This document shows, one piece after another, positions 1 through 9,133 of a stretch of DNA of 64,000 nt (the first letter of the stretch is position 1; every line of letters begins with the position of its first letter). Under the pieces are notes generated by a model. It had not been told where the DNA came from and made no database searches. It saw only the letters and a program-made list of their open reading frames with translations. Location of the stretch: positions 248,001-312,000 of the forward strand of contig NZ_VORX01000002.1 of the NCBI RefSeq assembly GCF_007997285.1, in the 5' to 3' direction. Origin of the DNA: Gelidibacter salicanalis (GTDB lineage Bacteria; Bacteroidota; Bacteroidia; Flavobacteriales; Flavobacteriaceae). Both the position numbers and the translations under genes were made by a program.

Positions 1-1
1 G

Positions 2-1360
2 GGTTCAAGAAGAGACTTTGTTAAGAAAACCGCACTCGCCGGTGCTGGAATGTTCATGTTGCCAAATTTGTCATTCGGCGGCATTATGGGAGAAACCTCT
101 GGTCAGAAATTAAAAATGGCCTTTATAGGTGTGGGACTTAGAGGTGTCAATCATCTAAACAACGCACTATTAAGAAAAGATACAGAAGTAATTGCCATTT
201 GTGATGTGGATCCCGCACGGATTGAAGTCGCTTTAAAAATGATTAAGGATGCCGGTTTTCCTAAACCGCAAGTCTTCAGCAAATCAGATCAAGATTATCT
301 AAACCTTTTGAATGTACAGGAAATTGAAGCTGTGGTAATCTCGACGCCATGGTTATGGCATACCCGTATGGCAGTAGATTCTATGAAGGCTGGAAAATAT
401 ACCGGACTTGAAGTGTCTGCAGCTAATACGCTGGAAGAATGTTGGGATTTGGTGAATACGCATGAAGAGACAGGATCCCATTTAATGATTCTTGAAAACG
501 TAAACTACCGTAGAGATGTCTTGGCGGTATTAAATATGGTCAAACAAAATGTATTTGGCGAGTTGGTACATTTTAGATGTGGCTATCAGCACGATTTACG
601 TGGTGTTAAGTTCAACGATGGTAAAACAGCTTACGGTAAAGGTGTGGAATTTGGCGACAAAGGCATTTCAGAATCTAAATGGCGCACACAACATTCATTA
701 TTAAGAAATGGTGATGTGTATCCTACCCATGGGCTAGGCCCAATGGCGGTGATGTGCGATATCAATAGAGGGAATCGTCTGAGCTCATTAACCTCCCACG
801 CTACCAAAGGGATTGGCTTACATAATTATATTGTAGAACATGGCGGCAGAGATCACCCAAACGCTAAATTAAAATTTAAGCAAGGCGATGTCATTACCAC
901 TACCGTGGAGACGGCCAATGGAGAAACCATTATCATTACTCATGATGTCAATTTACCAAGACCATATTCTTTAGGATTCAGAGTGCAAGGCGCTAACGGA
1001 TTATGGGAAGATGATGGTAACCGTATTTATGTGGAAGGACAATCAAAACCACACCGCTGGGATGACGCAGAGGATTGGCTTAAAAAATATGACCATCCCT
1101 TGTGGAAGAAGCACGGTGAACTTGCCACTGGAGCAGGCCACGGAGGCATGGACTTTTTTGTGATGAATTCATTTATAGAATCGGCAAAAGACAAAATCGC
1201 ACCACCAATGGATGCCTATGATGCTGCAGCGTGGAGTTGTATTACCCCACTATCAGAAGCGTCTATTGAAAACAACGGAGAACCTCAGGATATTCCAGAT
1301 TTTACACGAGGCATGTGGGTAAAGCGCAAACCTTATAATTGGATTAAAGATACCTATTAA
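2..1360 (+). CDS. Gfo/Idh/MocA family protein, probable GH109 alpha-N-acetylgalactosaminidase (5' partial)
   Basis: NAD-dependent Gfo/Idh/MocA-fold protein most like GH109, which cleaves alpha-GalNAc by an NAD-assisted redox mechanism. The reading frame is open from base 2 and has a twin-arginine motif (SRRDFVKK) followed by a hydrophobic Ala/Gly-rich stretch ending near the first in-frame ATG at base 50. The start codon therefore lies left of the window, and ATG50 is inside the Tat signal. A Rossmann motif (GVGLRGVNHL) precedes an acidic beta2 end (ICDVD). GH109-like blocks follow: EVSAANTLEECW, ENVNYRRDVL, YPTHGLGPMA. About 453 residues are visible. It ends 39 bp before susC, so it is probably co-transcribed with the PUL and exported folded with its cofactor. 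Family placement is by motif; another periplasmic Gfo/Idh/MocA oxidoreductase remains possible. Confidence 0.85.
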   Translation, partial: GSRRDFVKKTALAGAGMFMLPNLSFGGIMGETSGQKLKMAFIGVGLRGVNHLNNALLRKDTEVIAICDVDPARIEVALKMIKDAGFPKPQVFSKSDQDYLNLLNVQEIEAVVISTPWLWHTRMAVDSMKAGKYTGLEVSAANTLEECWDLVNTHEETGSHLMILENVNYRRDVLAVLNMVKQNVFGELVHFRCGYQHDLRGVKFNDGKTAYGKGVEFGDKGISESKWRTQHSLLRNGDVYPTHGLGPMAVMCDINRGNRLSSLTSHATKGIGLHNYIVEHGGRDHPNAKLKFKQGDVITTTVETANGETIIITHDVNLPRPYSLGFRVQGANGLWEDDGNRIYVEGQSKPHRWDDAEDWLKKYDHPLWKKHGELATGAGHGGMDFFVMNSFIESAKDKIAPPMDAYDAAAWSCITPLSEASIENNGEPQDIPDFTRGMWVKRKPYNWIKDTY

Positions 1361-1399
1361 CTTAATTAACTATGAATATTAACTAACAGAAATAATTTT

Positions 1400-4300
1400 A
1401 TGAAAAAATTACTTTTTACCTTTTCATGTATGCTGCTGCCTTTAATTTTCTTTGGTCAAGGTCCACTTGAAATTTCAGGAACAGTGATTGATGTGGAGAC
1501 AGGGATGCCAATCGCAGGAGCCAACGTCATTGCAAAAGGCACTTCAAACGGAACAATGACAGACTTTGACGGGAATTTTGATATAAATGTTCCTTCTAGC
1601 TCTACATTGGTCATCTCTTTTTTAGGATACACAACCCAAGAAATTGTGGTTACAAATTCAATCGTGCTTAACGTTAACTTAAAACCGGAAGCCGCGGGAT
1701 TAGACGAAGTTATTGTTGTAGGGTATGGAACTCAACGAAAGGGAAGTGTTACTGCAGCAGTTTCTCAGGTGGATGGAGATATTGTGAAAAAAGCTCCAGT
1801 AGCAAACATTAGTAATGCACTTGCAGGAAGACTTCCCGGATTAAAAATTACACAACGTTCTGGAGAGCCAGGCTATGATGGAGCAGATATTAATTTGCGT
1901 GGGTTTGGTAATCCATTAATTATTGTTGATGGTGTTCCACGAGCTTTCACGTCGATTGATCCAAATACAATTGAAAGCATAAGTGTACTTAAAGATGCAT
2001 CAGCTGCAGTTTACGGTGTTCGTGCTGCAAATGGTGTGCTATTAATTACTACAAAGACAGGAAAAATAGGGAAACCTAAAATTACTTTTAATACGTACTC
2101 CGGTTTCCAAAGCCCTACTCGTTATCCAGACCTTTTAAATGCTGCGGAATTTGCAGAGTTAACTGATGAATCACAGATTAACCAAGGTAGAGCCCCAGTA
2201 TATGGTCAAGAAGAATTAGATAAATATCGTCAAAATGCTCCAGGATACGAGAGCACAAATTGGTACGATACTGTCATTAAGAATAATTCCCCTCAAAATT
2301 ATTACAATTTGAATGTTTCAGGAGCTACTGAAGATGTCAAATATTTTATGTCTACAGGATATCTTTCTCAAGAAGGAATGTGGAAAAGTGGTGATACCAA
2401 TTACGATAGGTTCAATATTTCATCGAATTTAGAAGCTAAGATTACTGATAATTTAACTGCTTCTATGAATATTTCTGCCAGATTAGAGACCAGAAATTTT
2501 CCAGGTGCTGGTGCAGGAACGTTAATGTCCGGAATTTTAAGAAATTATCCTACATATTCTCCTTATGCAGATGCTGAAGGAAAGTATTTTGGACTCACCA
2601 ATCAAGCTCATCAAAACGTGGCCTTATTGATGAACAAAGATGTTTCTGGATATTCTGAAGATAAGCGTAAAGTATTTAACGGAAATCTCACTTTAAATTA
2701 TGAATTCCCATGGGTAGAAGGCTTGTCAGCAAAAGTGCGTTATGCCTATGGAACTAATATAAGAAGGACAAAAGACTGGTCGCAAAAATATAATTTATAT
2801 GGCTATAACGAAGCTAAAGATAGCTACGATGTGGTATATATAGGTAACCAGCCTTCTAGTTTACAGGAATCCTATAGTTCAGGATATTATGAAAATGGTC
2901 TTCCAGGTAATTACAATCAGTTTCAAGGGTCATTAAATTATGAAAACACATTTAATGAGAAGCATAAATTTAAAGGATTAATACTTTTTGAGACTTTAGA
3001 AAATGAAGGAGACGACTTTTATGCTTCTCGCGAATTCCTGTTGAACTTAGATTATTTATTTGCAGGGTTAGACGAAAATAAAAATAACGGTGGTAGTGCT
3101 TACGAATTAGCTTCCGCTGGTATCGTGGGAAGGGTCAACTATGAGTATGACGGAAAATACTTGTTCGAGGCAGGATTTAGATATGATGGGTCTTCAAAAT
3201 TTCCGGCCGACAGCCGTTGGGGATTCTTTCCTTTTGCATCTGCAGGATGGAATTTAAGTAAAGAGGAATTTCTTGAGAATACACTTTCATTTTTCGATGA
3301 TTTGAAAATTAGAGGTTCTTGGGGACAATTAGGCGATGACAGCGCAAGTTCCTTTCAATTTATAACTGGTTACAACTATCCGAGTGGAAATTATATTTTC
3401 GGCAACTCAGTAGTACCTGGTTTAAGCGACCGTGGATTAGCAAACCGAAATATCACATGGTTTGAAGCTACCACTACTGATGTCGGAATTGATGCAACGT
3501 TCTTTGATAGAAAAGTCGATTTTACATTTGACTGGTTTCATAGAAAGAGAACTGGACTGTTAGCGACAAGAGCGTCTTCACTTCCTGGTACATTTGGCGC
3601 AGCCTTACCTCAGGAAAATCTTAATATTGATAATACTCAAGGATTTGATTTTAGCATAGGTTATAAAACGACCATTGCAAATGACTTTAAATTGAATATT
3701 ACTGGAAATTACGGTTATTCAAGATCAAAGGACGAGTATGTTGAAAGAGCAGATTTTGTGAATTCGTTAAATCAATGGCGTGGAGATAAAACTAATAGAT
3801 GGAAGAATGTAACTTGGGGTTATACTGCTGTAGGTCAATTCCAATCTACAGATGAAATCAATAATTGGGCAATTCAAGATAATAAAGCAAACACTACGTT
3901 ATTACCAGGAGATATTAAATATCTAGATTATAACGAAGATGGCATTATCAACAATGATGATATTAAGCCTATTGGAAAAGGTACTACTCCAGAAATTACT
4001 TATGGTTTAAACCTAGCTTTAGCATGGAAAGGAATTGATTTAAGTGCTCAGTTTCAAGGAGCCGCAAATTTTGTAGCGTATTATGATGGCGAATTCCAAA
4101 ACCCATTTTATAATGGAGCAAACTCTTTGGCCGAGTTTAAAGACAGATGGCATCGTGAAGACCTTTATGACGTCAATAGTGCATGGATTCCTGGAAAATA
4201 TCCTAGTACAGTTGCATCAGGCAATCCTAACAATACAAAATATTCAACATTTTGGTTGAAAGACGCGAGTTATCTAAGACTTAAAAACATTGAATTGGGT

Positions 4301-4483
4301 TATAATTTTGATGGTGACTTTCTAGAGAACATTGGGTTAGATCAATTTCGTGTATATCTTTCAGGATATAACTTAGTTACTTGGGACAGTGTTGACTTTA
4401 TTGATCCGGAAGCCCCTACTGGACGTGGTACTTATTACCCACAGCAAAAGATTGTGAATCTTGGATTTAATCTCACTTTTTAA
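1400..4483 (+). CDS. SusC/RagA-family TonB-linked outer membrane transporter
   Basis: TonB-dependent outer-membrane channel that imports oligosaccharides together with its SusD partner. The 1,027-residue protein has a signal peptide at about 1-20. A carboxypeptidase-D-regulatory-like domain (about 22-98; ISGTVIDVETGMPIAGANV) comes next, then the SusC plug with DEVIVVGYGTQ and the signature LKDASAAVYGVRAANGV. A 22-strand-type barrel ends in a terminal Phe (NLGFNLTF). The length is normal for SusC. The start follows an A-rich leader typical of the phylum. It lies 39 bp after the GH109-type gene and 18 bp before susD. The substrate cannot be read from the sequence; the GH109-type neighbour suggests a GalNAc-containing glycan. 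Confidence 0.95.
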   Translation: MKKLLFTFSCMLLPLIFFGQGPLEISGTVIDVETGMPIAGANVIAKGTSNGTMTDFDGNFDINVPSSSTLVISFLGYTTQEIVVTNSIVLNVNLKPEAAGLDEVIVVGYGTQRKGSVTAAVSQVDGDIVKKAPVANISNALAGRLPGLKITQRSGEPGYDGADINLRGFGNPLIIVDGVPRAFTSIDPNTIESISVLKDASAAVYGVRAANGVLLITTKTGKIGKPKITFNTYSGFQSPTRYPDLLNAAEFAELTDESQINQGRAPVYGQEELDKYRQNAPGYESTNWYDTVIKNNSPQNYYNLNVSGATEDVKYFMSTGYLSQEGMWKSGDTNYDRFNISSNLEAKITDNLTASMNISARLETRNFPGAGAGTLMSGILRNYPTYSPYADAEGKYFGLTNQAHQNVALLMNKDVSGYSEDKRKVFNGNLTLNYEFPWVEGLSAKVRYAYGTNIRRTKDWSQKYNLYGYNEAKDSYDVVYIGNQPSSLQESYSSGYYENGLPGNYNQFQGSLNYENTFNEKHKFKGLILFETLENEGDDFYASREFLLNLDYLFAGLDENKNNGGSAYELASAGIVGRVNYEYDGKYLFEAGFRYDGSSKFPADSRWGFFPFASAGWNLSKEEFLENTLSFFDDLKIRGSWGQLGDDSASSFQFITGYNYPSGNYIFGNSVVPGLSDRGLANRNITWFEATTTDVGIDATFFDRKVDFTFDWFHRKRTGLLATRASSLPGTFGAALPQENLNIDNTQGFDFSIGYKTTIANDFKLNITGNYGYSRSKDEYVERADFVNSLNQWRGDKTNRWKNVTWGYTAVGQFQSTDEINNWAIQDNKANTTLLPGDIKYLDYNEDGIINNDDIKPIGKGTTPEITYGLNLALAWKGIDLSAQFQGAANFVAYYDGEFQNPFYNGANSLAEFKDRWHREDLYDVNSAWIPGKYPSTVASGNPNNTKYSTFWLKDASYLRLKNIELGYNFDGDFLENIGLDQFRVYLSGYNLVTWDSVDFIDPEAPTGRGTYYPQQKIVNLGFNLTF

Positions 4484-4501
4484 TTTTAAAAATTTAAGAA
4501 A

Positions 4502-6259
4502 ATGAATCGATACAAAATTATATTTCTACTATCAATCTTGGTGTTTACATCTTCTTGTGAAGATTACCTAGATAAAAGTCCCTTAAACGTCGTATCAGAC
4601 AATGACGTTTGGATGGATCCTAATGCCATAGATGCTTATATGGTAAATCTGTATGAAAACATGCAGGTTGAAGATTTTAATTATGAAGTTATCGCGCAAG
4701 CAGGATTTCTTTCTACTGTTACTGATATAGCCGTAAGGTCATATGGGTGGGGAGGTCAGAACGATCCTATAGTGCCATCAAATGCCTACGGCTGGTGGGG
4801 CTATGGTAGTGTCAGAAAAGTAAATGTCTTCTTAGAGCAAATTGAATCTGCAAATGTGGATGAGAATTTAAAACAACGCTATTTAGCAGAAGGACATTTT
4901 ATCCGTGCTTTTTACTACTTTTCTATGGTAAAACGTTATGGTGGCGTTCCAATTATAACTGAACCACAAGAATTTACAGGAGACAACATTTCTGAACTTC
5001 AAGTGCCAAGAGCAACTGAAAAAGAAGTTTATGATTTTGTAAGGTCAGAATTAAACTTAGCCATTGATGGTCTACCAGAAAGTTATGGCGCCACTGAAAA
5101 ATATCGTGCAAGTAAATATACTGCTTTGGCTTTAATGTCTCGCGCTATGTTGTATGCAGGATCAATTGCTAAATATAGTGATGTTCAACTGAATGGTTTA
5201 GTAGGGATTTCAAAACAAGAAGCAGCTACCTACTTTCAATATTCTATGGAAGCTTCAGAAGAACTTATGAATGCAGGCTTTTCACTATACAATCAGTCTG
5301 GCAATAAGGCAGAAAATTTTCAAAATCTCTTTTTAAATGCGGATAATAATTCTGAAATCATTTTCGCCAAGGTATTTTCATCTCCAGACAAAACACATTC
5401 TTATGATTTCTTTAATGCACCTCAAAGTTTTAGAGTAGATTATGGTAACGCCATTAATCCTTCTTTATCTCTTGTTGAGGATTACGAATATATTGACGGA
5501 CGTTCAGGTGAGTTGAAAGTAAAAGATGCCAGTGGCAATCCAATTCATTATGACAATCCTTATGAGCTGTTTGAAGGTAAAGACCCTCGCTTCTTTGCGA
5601 CCATATTAGCACCTTTCTCTCCTTGGCAAGGTGGTGTTTTAGAAATACGTGCCGGCATTTTAGATAAGGGGCAATATATCACCTCCTCTAACCTTACTGA
5701 TACTTATGGAAGTGGTTCAGAAGCAGTTACTATAGTTGGAAAGGATGGTCCATTAACTACATGGGATCCTACGAAGACAGGATTTTATGTTAAGAAATCT
5801 ATGAATCCTACGGAGAGAGTAAATTACGGAAGATCAGAACAACCATGGATTGTATTTAGACTAGGAGAGATTCTGCTTAATCATGCTGAAGCTGCTTTAG
5901 AGTTAGGACAAAGTGAAAAGGCATTGGCGTCTATCAATCAAATTAGAGAACGTGCAGGAATCATAGCGTTAAACTCTGTAGATATTGACAAGGTCCGTCA
6001 TGAAAGAAAGGTTGAACTTGCTTTTGAAAATCATCGTTTCTGGGACATCAGAAGATGGAGAACGGCAACTAGCCTATTAAACAATACGCAATTTAAAGCG
6101 TTATACCCATGGTTAAATTGGGGTACTAAAGATTATACATTTACGATAGTAGATGCACCTAAAAATACCCGTACGTTTTTAGAAAAGACGTATTACGAAC
6201 CTATTCCTTATGGAGAAATAGAAAAGAATCCTAACCTTATTCAAAATCCTGGATATTAA
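4502..6259 (+). CDS. RagB/SusD-family nutrient-uptake outer membrane lipoprotein
   Basis: Surface glycan-binding lipoprotein that forms the lid of the adjacent SusC channel. The 585-residue protein begins with a lipoprotein signal ending in SSC-E (Cys19) and continues with the SusD-typical DYLDKSPLNVVSD. The TPR-like SusD fold is marked by FIRAFYYFSMVKRYGGVP. The C-terminal blocks are ERKVELAFENHRFWDIRRW and PIPYGEIEKNPNLIQNPGY. It sits 18 bp after susC and 13 bp before the DUF3823 gene, in one evident operon. The ligand is unknown; it pairs with the upstream SusC by position. Confidence 0.95.
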   Translation: MNRYKIIFLLSILVFTSSCEDYLDKSPLNVVSDNDVWMDPNAIDAYMVNLYENMQVEDFNYEVIAQAGFLSTVTDIAVRSYGWGGQNDPIVPSNAYGWWGYGSVRKVNVFLEQIESANVDENLKQRYLAEGHFIRAFYYFSMVKRYGGVPIITEPQEFTGDNISELQVPRATEKEVYDFVRSELNLAIDGLPESYGATEKYRASKYTALALMSRAMLYAGSIAKYSDVQLNGLVGISKQEAATYFQYSMEASEELMNAGFSLYNQSGNKAENFQNLFLNADNNSEIIFAKVFSSPDKTHSYDFFNAPQSFRVDYGNAINPSLSLVEDYEYIDGRSGELKVKDASGNPIHYDNPYELFEGKDPRFFATILAPFSPWQGGVLEIRAGILDKGQYITSSNLTDTYGSGSEAVTIVGKDGPLTTWDPTKTGFYVKKSMNPTERVNYGRSEQPWIVFRLGEILLNHAEAALELGQSEKALASINQIRERAGIIALNSVDIDKVRHERKVELAFENHRFWDIRRWRTATSLLNNTQFKALYPWLNWGTKDYTFTIVDAPKNTRTFLEKTYYEPIPYGEIEKNPNLIQNPGY

Positions 6260-6272
6260 AAAATAAAATAAC

Positions 6273-6959
6273 ATGAGAAAGATAATATATTTAGGGCTAC
6301 TTTTTTTCGCAGTAGTAGCGTGTAGTGAAAATGATAATTATGATACTCCTGATAAAACCTTGGAAGGTGCGATTTTTGATCAGGAAACAGGAGACAGTAT
6401 TTACTCACAAACCCCAAACGGATTACGTGTGAGGTTATATGATTTGAAATATGACAATCCGCAACCTATAGACTTTTGGGGGAAACAAGATGGTAGCTTC
6501 AAGAATACCAAGCTATTTGGAAACCAATACAAAGTGATTATCGATAATGGTGCTTTTTACCCAGTGGACACGATGTCTATAACCATCCCATTAAACAGTA
6601 ATCTAAATGTAGATGTTTTGCCTATTTTGAGAATTAATGCAGTTTCTAAAGTTGCAGGTGCAGATGCCATTGTGGTAGAATATAATTTATCTGAAACGAA
6701 GCCTGAAGAAGGAAAAATTATGCGTAGAAGCATTTTAGTTAATTCTACACCATATGTAGATATTAATAACTTCATTAATGCTAATCCGTTTATAAATACG
6801 GAAAGTGTTTCAGATTCCTTACTGACCAACACGACATTTAGAGATACTATTAAAGGTCTGAAATCTAATTCGAGCTATTTTGTTCGAGTTGGTGCACGAA
6901 CTGGGAATGTTGGAAATAGATACAATTATTCCAAAGTCATGGAACTCATTATTCCTTAA
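6273..6959 (+). CDS. DUF3823 domain lipoprotein (SusE-position protein)
   Basis: Lipoprotein of 228 residues with a signal peptide ending VVAC-S (Cys17). The rest resembles the DUF3823 family found directly downstream of susD in many PULs. The N-terminal part (about 30-120) looks like a carboxypeptidase-regulatory-type beta-sandwich (EGAIFDQETGDSI, ...GKQDGSFKNTKLFGNQYKV). The C-terminal half (about 120-228) is a second beta-rich domain. The family role is not established; its position suggests an accessory surface glycan-binding protein. It is the last gene of the tight operon and is followed 30 bp later by a rho-independent terminator. Confidence 0.8.
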   Translation: MRKIIYLGLLFFAVVACSENDNYDTPDKTLEGAIFDQETGDSIYSQTPNGLRVRLYDLKYDNPQPIDFWGKQDGSFKNTKLFGNQYKVIIDNGAFYPVDTMSITIPLNSNLNVDVLPILRINAVSKVAGADAIVVEYNLSETKPEEGKIMRRSILVNSTPYVDINNFINANPFINTESVSDSLLTNTTFRDTIKGLKSNSSYFVRVGARTGNVGNRYNYSKVMELIIP

Positions 6960-6988
6960 ACAGAATTGTGTTTAAATGACAGTTTTTC

Positions 6989-7025
6989 AAGCCCCTCTTT
7001 AATTCTAAGTGGGGCTTTTGTTTTT
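6989..7025 (+). terminator. Rho-independent terminator after the first susCD operon
   Basis: Inverted repeat AAGCCCC (6989-6995) / GGGGCTT (7011-7017) with a 15-nt loop, followed by a T-rich tract. It lies 30 bp downstream of the DUF3823 stop codon and would separate that operon from the remnant ORF and the DUF3472 gene. Confidence 0.8.
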
Positions 7026-7052
7026 AAGTTTCATACTTTTTCATTGTTATGA

Positions 7053-7409
7053 TCTCACGTATCGGATGGCTTGCTATTTGAATGTTACAACAGAATGGTG
7101 GATAATGCAATTGCCTATATAAAGGCAAAAGGCTATCCTCAGCCAGAAATGAGCTTAGAATATATACACGAGCAAAGTTTGCGGGTGTTTCAAACTAAAG
7201 CAGCACTGAAGGTTGGTACTGCATCGGTTTCTAATACTACCATAACTATATCGGGTACGAGTAATGCAGTGGTCTATCAACAGGAACGTCATGGCGCCAT
7301 CATTCATACTGCGGCGAGAGATAAATTTGACGTCGCATCCTATCAAAGTTCAGATAAATTATATGCGGTAGATTATAAAGGAGAACGCAAAGAGATTTCT
7401 GTACAGTAA
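7053..7409 (+). pseudogene. Orphan 3' coding remnant (hypothetical)
   Basis: Open frame of about 118 codons, from just after an in-frame TGA (7050-7052) to TAA at 7409. The peptide looks like real protein (NAIAYIKAKGYPQPEMSLEY, then a beta-rich tail VGTASVSNTTITISG). However, the only early starts are TTG7071 and ATG7095, neither with a leader. Protein-like sequence (SHVSDGLLFECYNRM) runs upstream of both candidate starts. The frame begins 25 bp after the terminator of the preceding operon. It is therefore read as the 3' end of a once larger gene whose front was lost. I do not recognise the family. A genuine small gene starting at 7095 is the alternative. Confidence 0.45.
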
Positions 7410-7472
7410 ATTTAATAAAACTAAGGAGGTTAATACTTTAGGTGGCACCTCTTCACTTAAAACAAAAATATT

Positions 7473-8783
7473 ATGAAACTATACTTTTGGGCATTAACCT
7501 GCTTACTGATTTTTTCCTGTAAATCACAATATCCGGATGCGGAAAAATCAACTTCACAGCCGCTCAACCTCACCACAAAAATCCCCGCACAGCCAAACAC
7601 TTGGATGGTGAATCGGGATGATAAGTCCTCAAAAACACCAAGTGAGGAATCAAAAGCATGGACGGATGTCAATCAGGTGATGCACACTTATTTTAAGACC
7701 GATAAAGCAGGAATATTGCACCTCGGACTGAACGCAAGCGTTCCCAATGGCATAACTAAGCTGAAAGTGACTTTAGGGGGGGAGGTCAGTACTATTGAAC
7801 TATCCAATACTGAGGTTCAAACGATCCAAATTGGAGAGTTCGAGGTTAGTAAAGGATATCAGATGATCAAGATTGAAGCACTGGAGACATCGGGAACAGT
7901 GATTGCTAACATCAAGGAAATTTTAATCGGCGGTCCTGCCACCAAAGGCAAGGTTTATTATATTAAAGACGATGTGTACTTTGGCCGTCGCGGGCCTTCA
8001 GTGCATTTGTCGTATGAGCTGCCAAAAGAGAAAAAAGTCACTTGGTTTTATAATGAAATCAATGTGCCGGAAGGAGAAGACGTCATTGGTTCCTACTACA
8101 TGGCCAACGGGTTCAAGGATGGCTATTTTGGGATCCAAGTCAATTCTGAAACGGAACGTCGCATTCTATTCTCCGTATGGAGTCCTTTTGATACCCAAGA
8201 CCCTAAAGAAATTCCGGAGGATCATAAAATTATTTTACGAGGTAAGGGAGAGGGTGTGACCACGGGCGAATTTGGTAATGAGGGGTCCGGAGGACAGAGT
8301 TATAAAGTGTACAATTGGAAACCAAATACATCTTACAGGTTTTTGTTGAAAGGAGAGCCGGCAGAAAACAATTCCACTGATTATACCGCATATTTCTACG
8401 CTCCAGAAGAAGGAAAATGGAATTTAATTGCGAGTTTCAGAAGGCCACAAGGCAGTAGACACCTTCAAAACTTATATTCATTTTTAGAGAATTTTGTGAC
8501 TGCTACTGGTCATATCTCCAGGCAGGCCAATTACAATAACCAATGGGTGTATACCGAAGATCAGGAATGGGTAGAGTTGACCACGGCTAAATTCACCGCG
8601 GATGCGACAGCAAGAAAAGAATCCCGTATGGATTATGCCGGTGGGGTTTCGGGCCATCAGTTTTTTATGAAAAATTGTGGCTTTTTTGATGACACCACTG
8701 CCATGGGTTCCACATTTACCCGTAAAGCCAATGGTAAAGCGCCACAGATAGATTTCTCAGCATTGGAGCTGCCAAAAAAATAA
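7473..8783 (+). CDS. DUF5077/DUF3472 domain lipoprotein
   Basis: Predicted lipoprotein (LIFSC-K, Cys16) of 436 residues. The N-terminal portion (about 30-160) matches the DUF5077 beta-sandwich pattern, and the remainder (about 165-430) matches DUF3472. Key blocks are VYYIKDDVYFGRRGPSVHLS, NEINVPEGEDVIGSYYMANG, and a Trp/Phe-rich end with SGHQFFMKNCGFFDD. Proteins of this type occur in PULs and are thought to be carbohydrate-active or carbohydrate-binding; no catalytic activity is established. A hairpin-forming stretch (AGGAGGT...ACCTCTT) lies at 7424-7451 between the remnant and this gene. A strong terminator follows 31 bp after the stop. Confidence 0.8.
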   Translation: MKLYFWALTCLLIFSCKSQYPDAEKSTSQPLNLTTKIPAQPNTWMVNRDDKSSKTPSEESKAWTDVNQVMHTYFKTDKAGILHLGLNASVPNGITKLKVTLGGEVSTIELSNTEVQTIQIGEFEVSKGYQMIKIEALETSGTVIANIKEILIGGPATKGKVYYIKDDVYFGRRGPSVHLSYELPKEKKVTWFYNEINVPEGEDVIGSYYMANGFKDGYFGIQVNSETERRILFSVWSPFDTQDPKEIPEDHKIILRGKGEGVTTGEFGNEGSGGQSYKVYNWKPNTSYRFLLKGEPAENNSTDYTAYFYAPEEGKWNLIASFRRPQGSRHLQNLYSFLENFVTATGHISRQANYNNQWVYTEDQEWVELTTAKFTADATARKESRMDYAGGVSGHQFFMKNCGFFDDTTAMGSTFTRKANGKAPQIDFSALELPKK

Positions 8784-8813
8784 ATTTTTTATTTGAGTTT
8801 GTTAATTAGCCAG

Positions 8814-8848
8814 AAGACCCTAAAAATTCGTTTTTCGGGTTTTTCTTT
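8814..8848 (+). terminator. Rho-independent terminator with UUCG loop
   Basis: Stem CCC-T-AAAAA / TTTTT-C-GGG closing a TTCG tetraloop (8818-8839), extended by A/T pairs outside and followed by a T-rich run. It lies 31 bp after the DUF3472 stop and closes the first PUL. Confidence 0.75.
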
Positions 8849-9133
8849 TGGTTATGGGATTGGTGATTCAGAATTTAGAAAAGTGTTTCCACGGGTTTTC
8901 TGTTTTTTACTTTTACTTTTGTTTTTCTAATTTTAAGTAAATTTGAGTATAAATTAACTCCTTTTCTGACTCAAAAGTGGAAAACGCTTTTAGAAGTTGG
9001 AAGGGAATGTTTTTATAATAGTTTGATTATTAACACACAAGAGCTATAAATTTGAATAAAATAAATTTAAAATTTTATTGATATAGACCATTTTTAATCG
9101 CAAATTGTACTTTGAATGTAATAGCATCCAGAA
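8849..9133 (+). promoter_or_regulatory. nhaA upstream region with Bacteroidota-type promoter
   Basis: AT-rich non-coding stretch. It contains TTTG (9022-9025), 21 nt, then TAAATTTG (9047-9054). This matches the Bacteroidota TTG / TAnnTTTG arrangement and would start transcription near 9060, giving a leader of about 70 nt for nhaA. Nothing else coding or structural was seen here. Confidence 0.5.
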
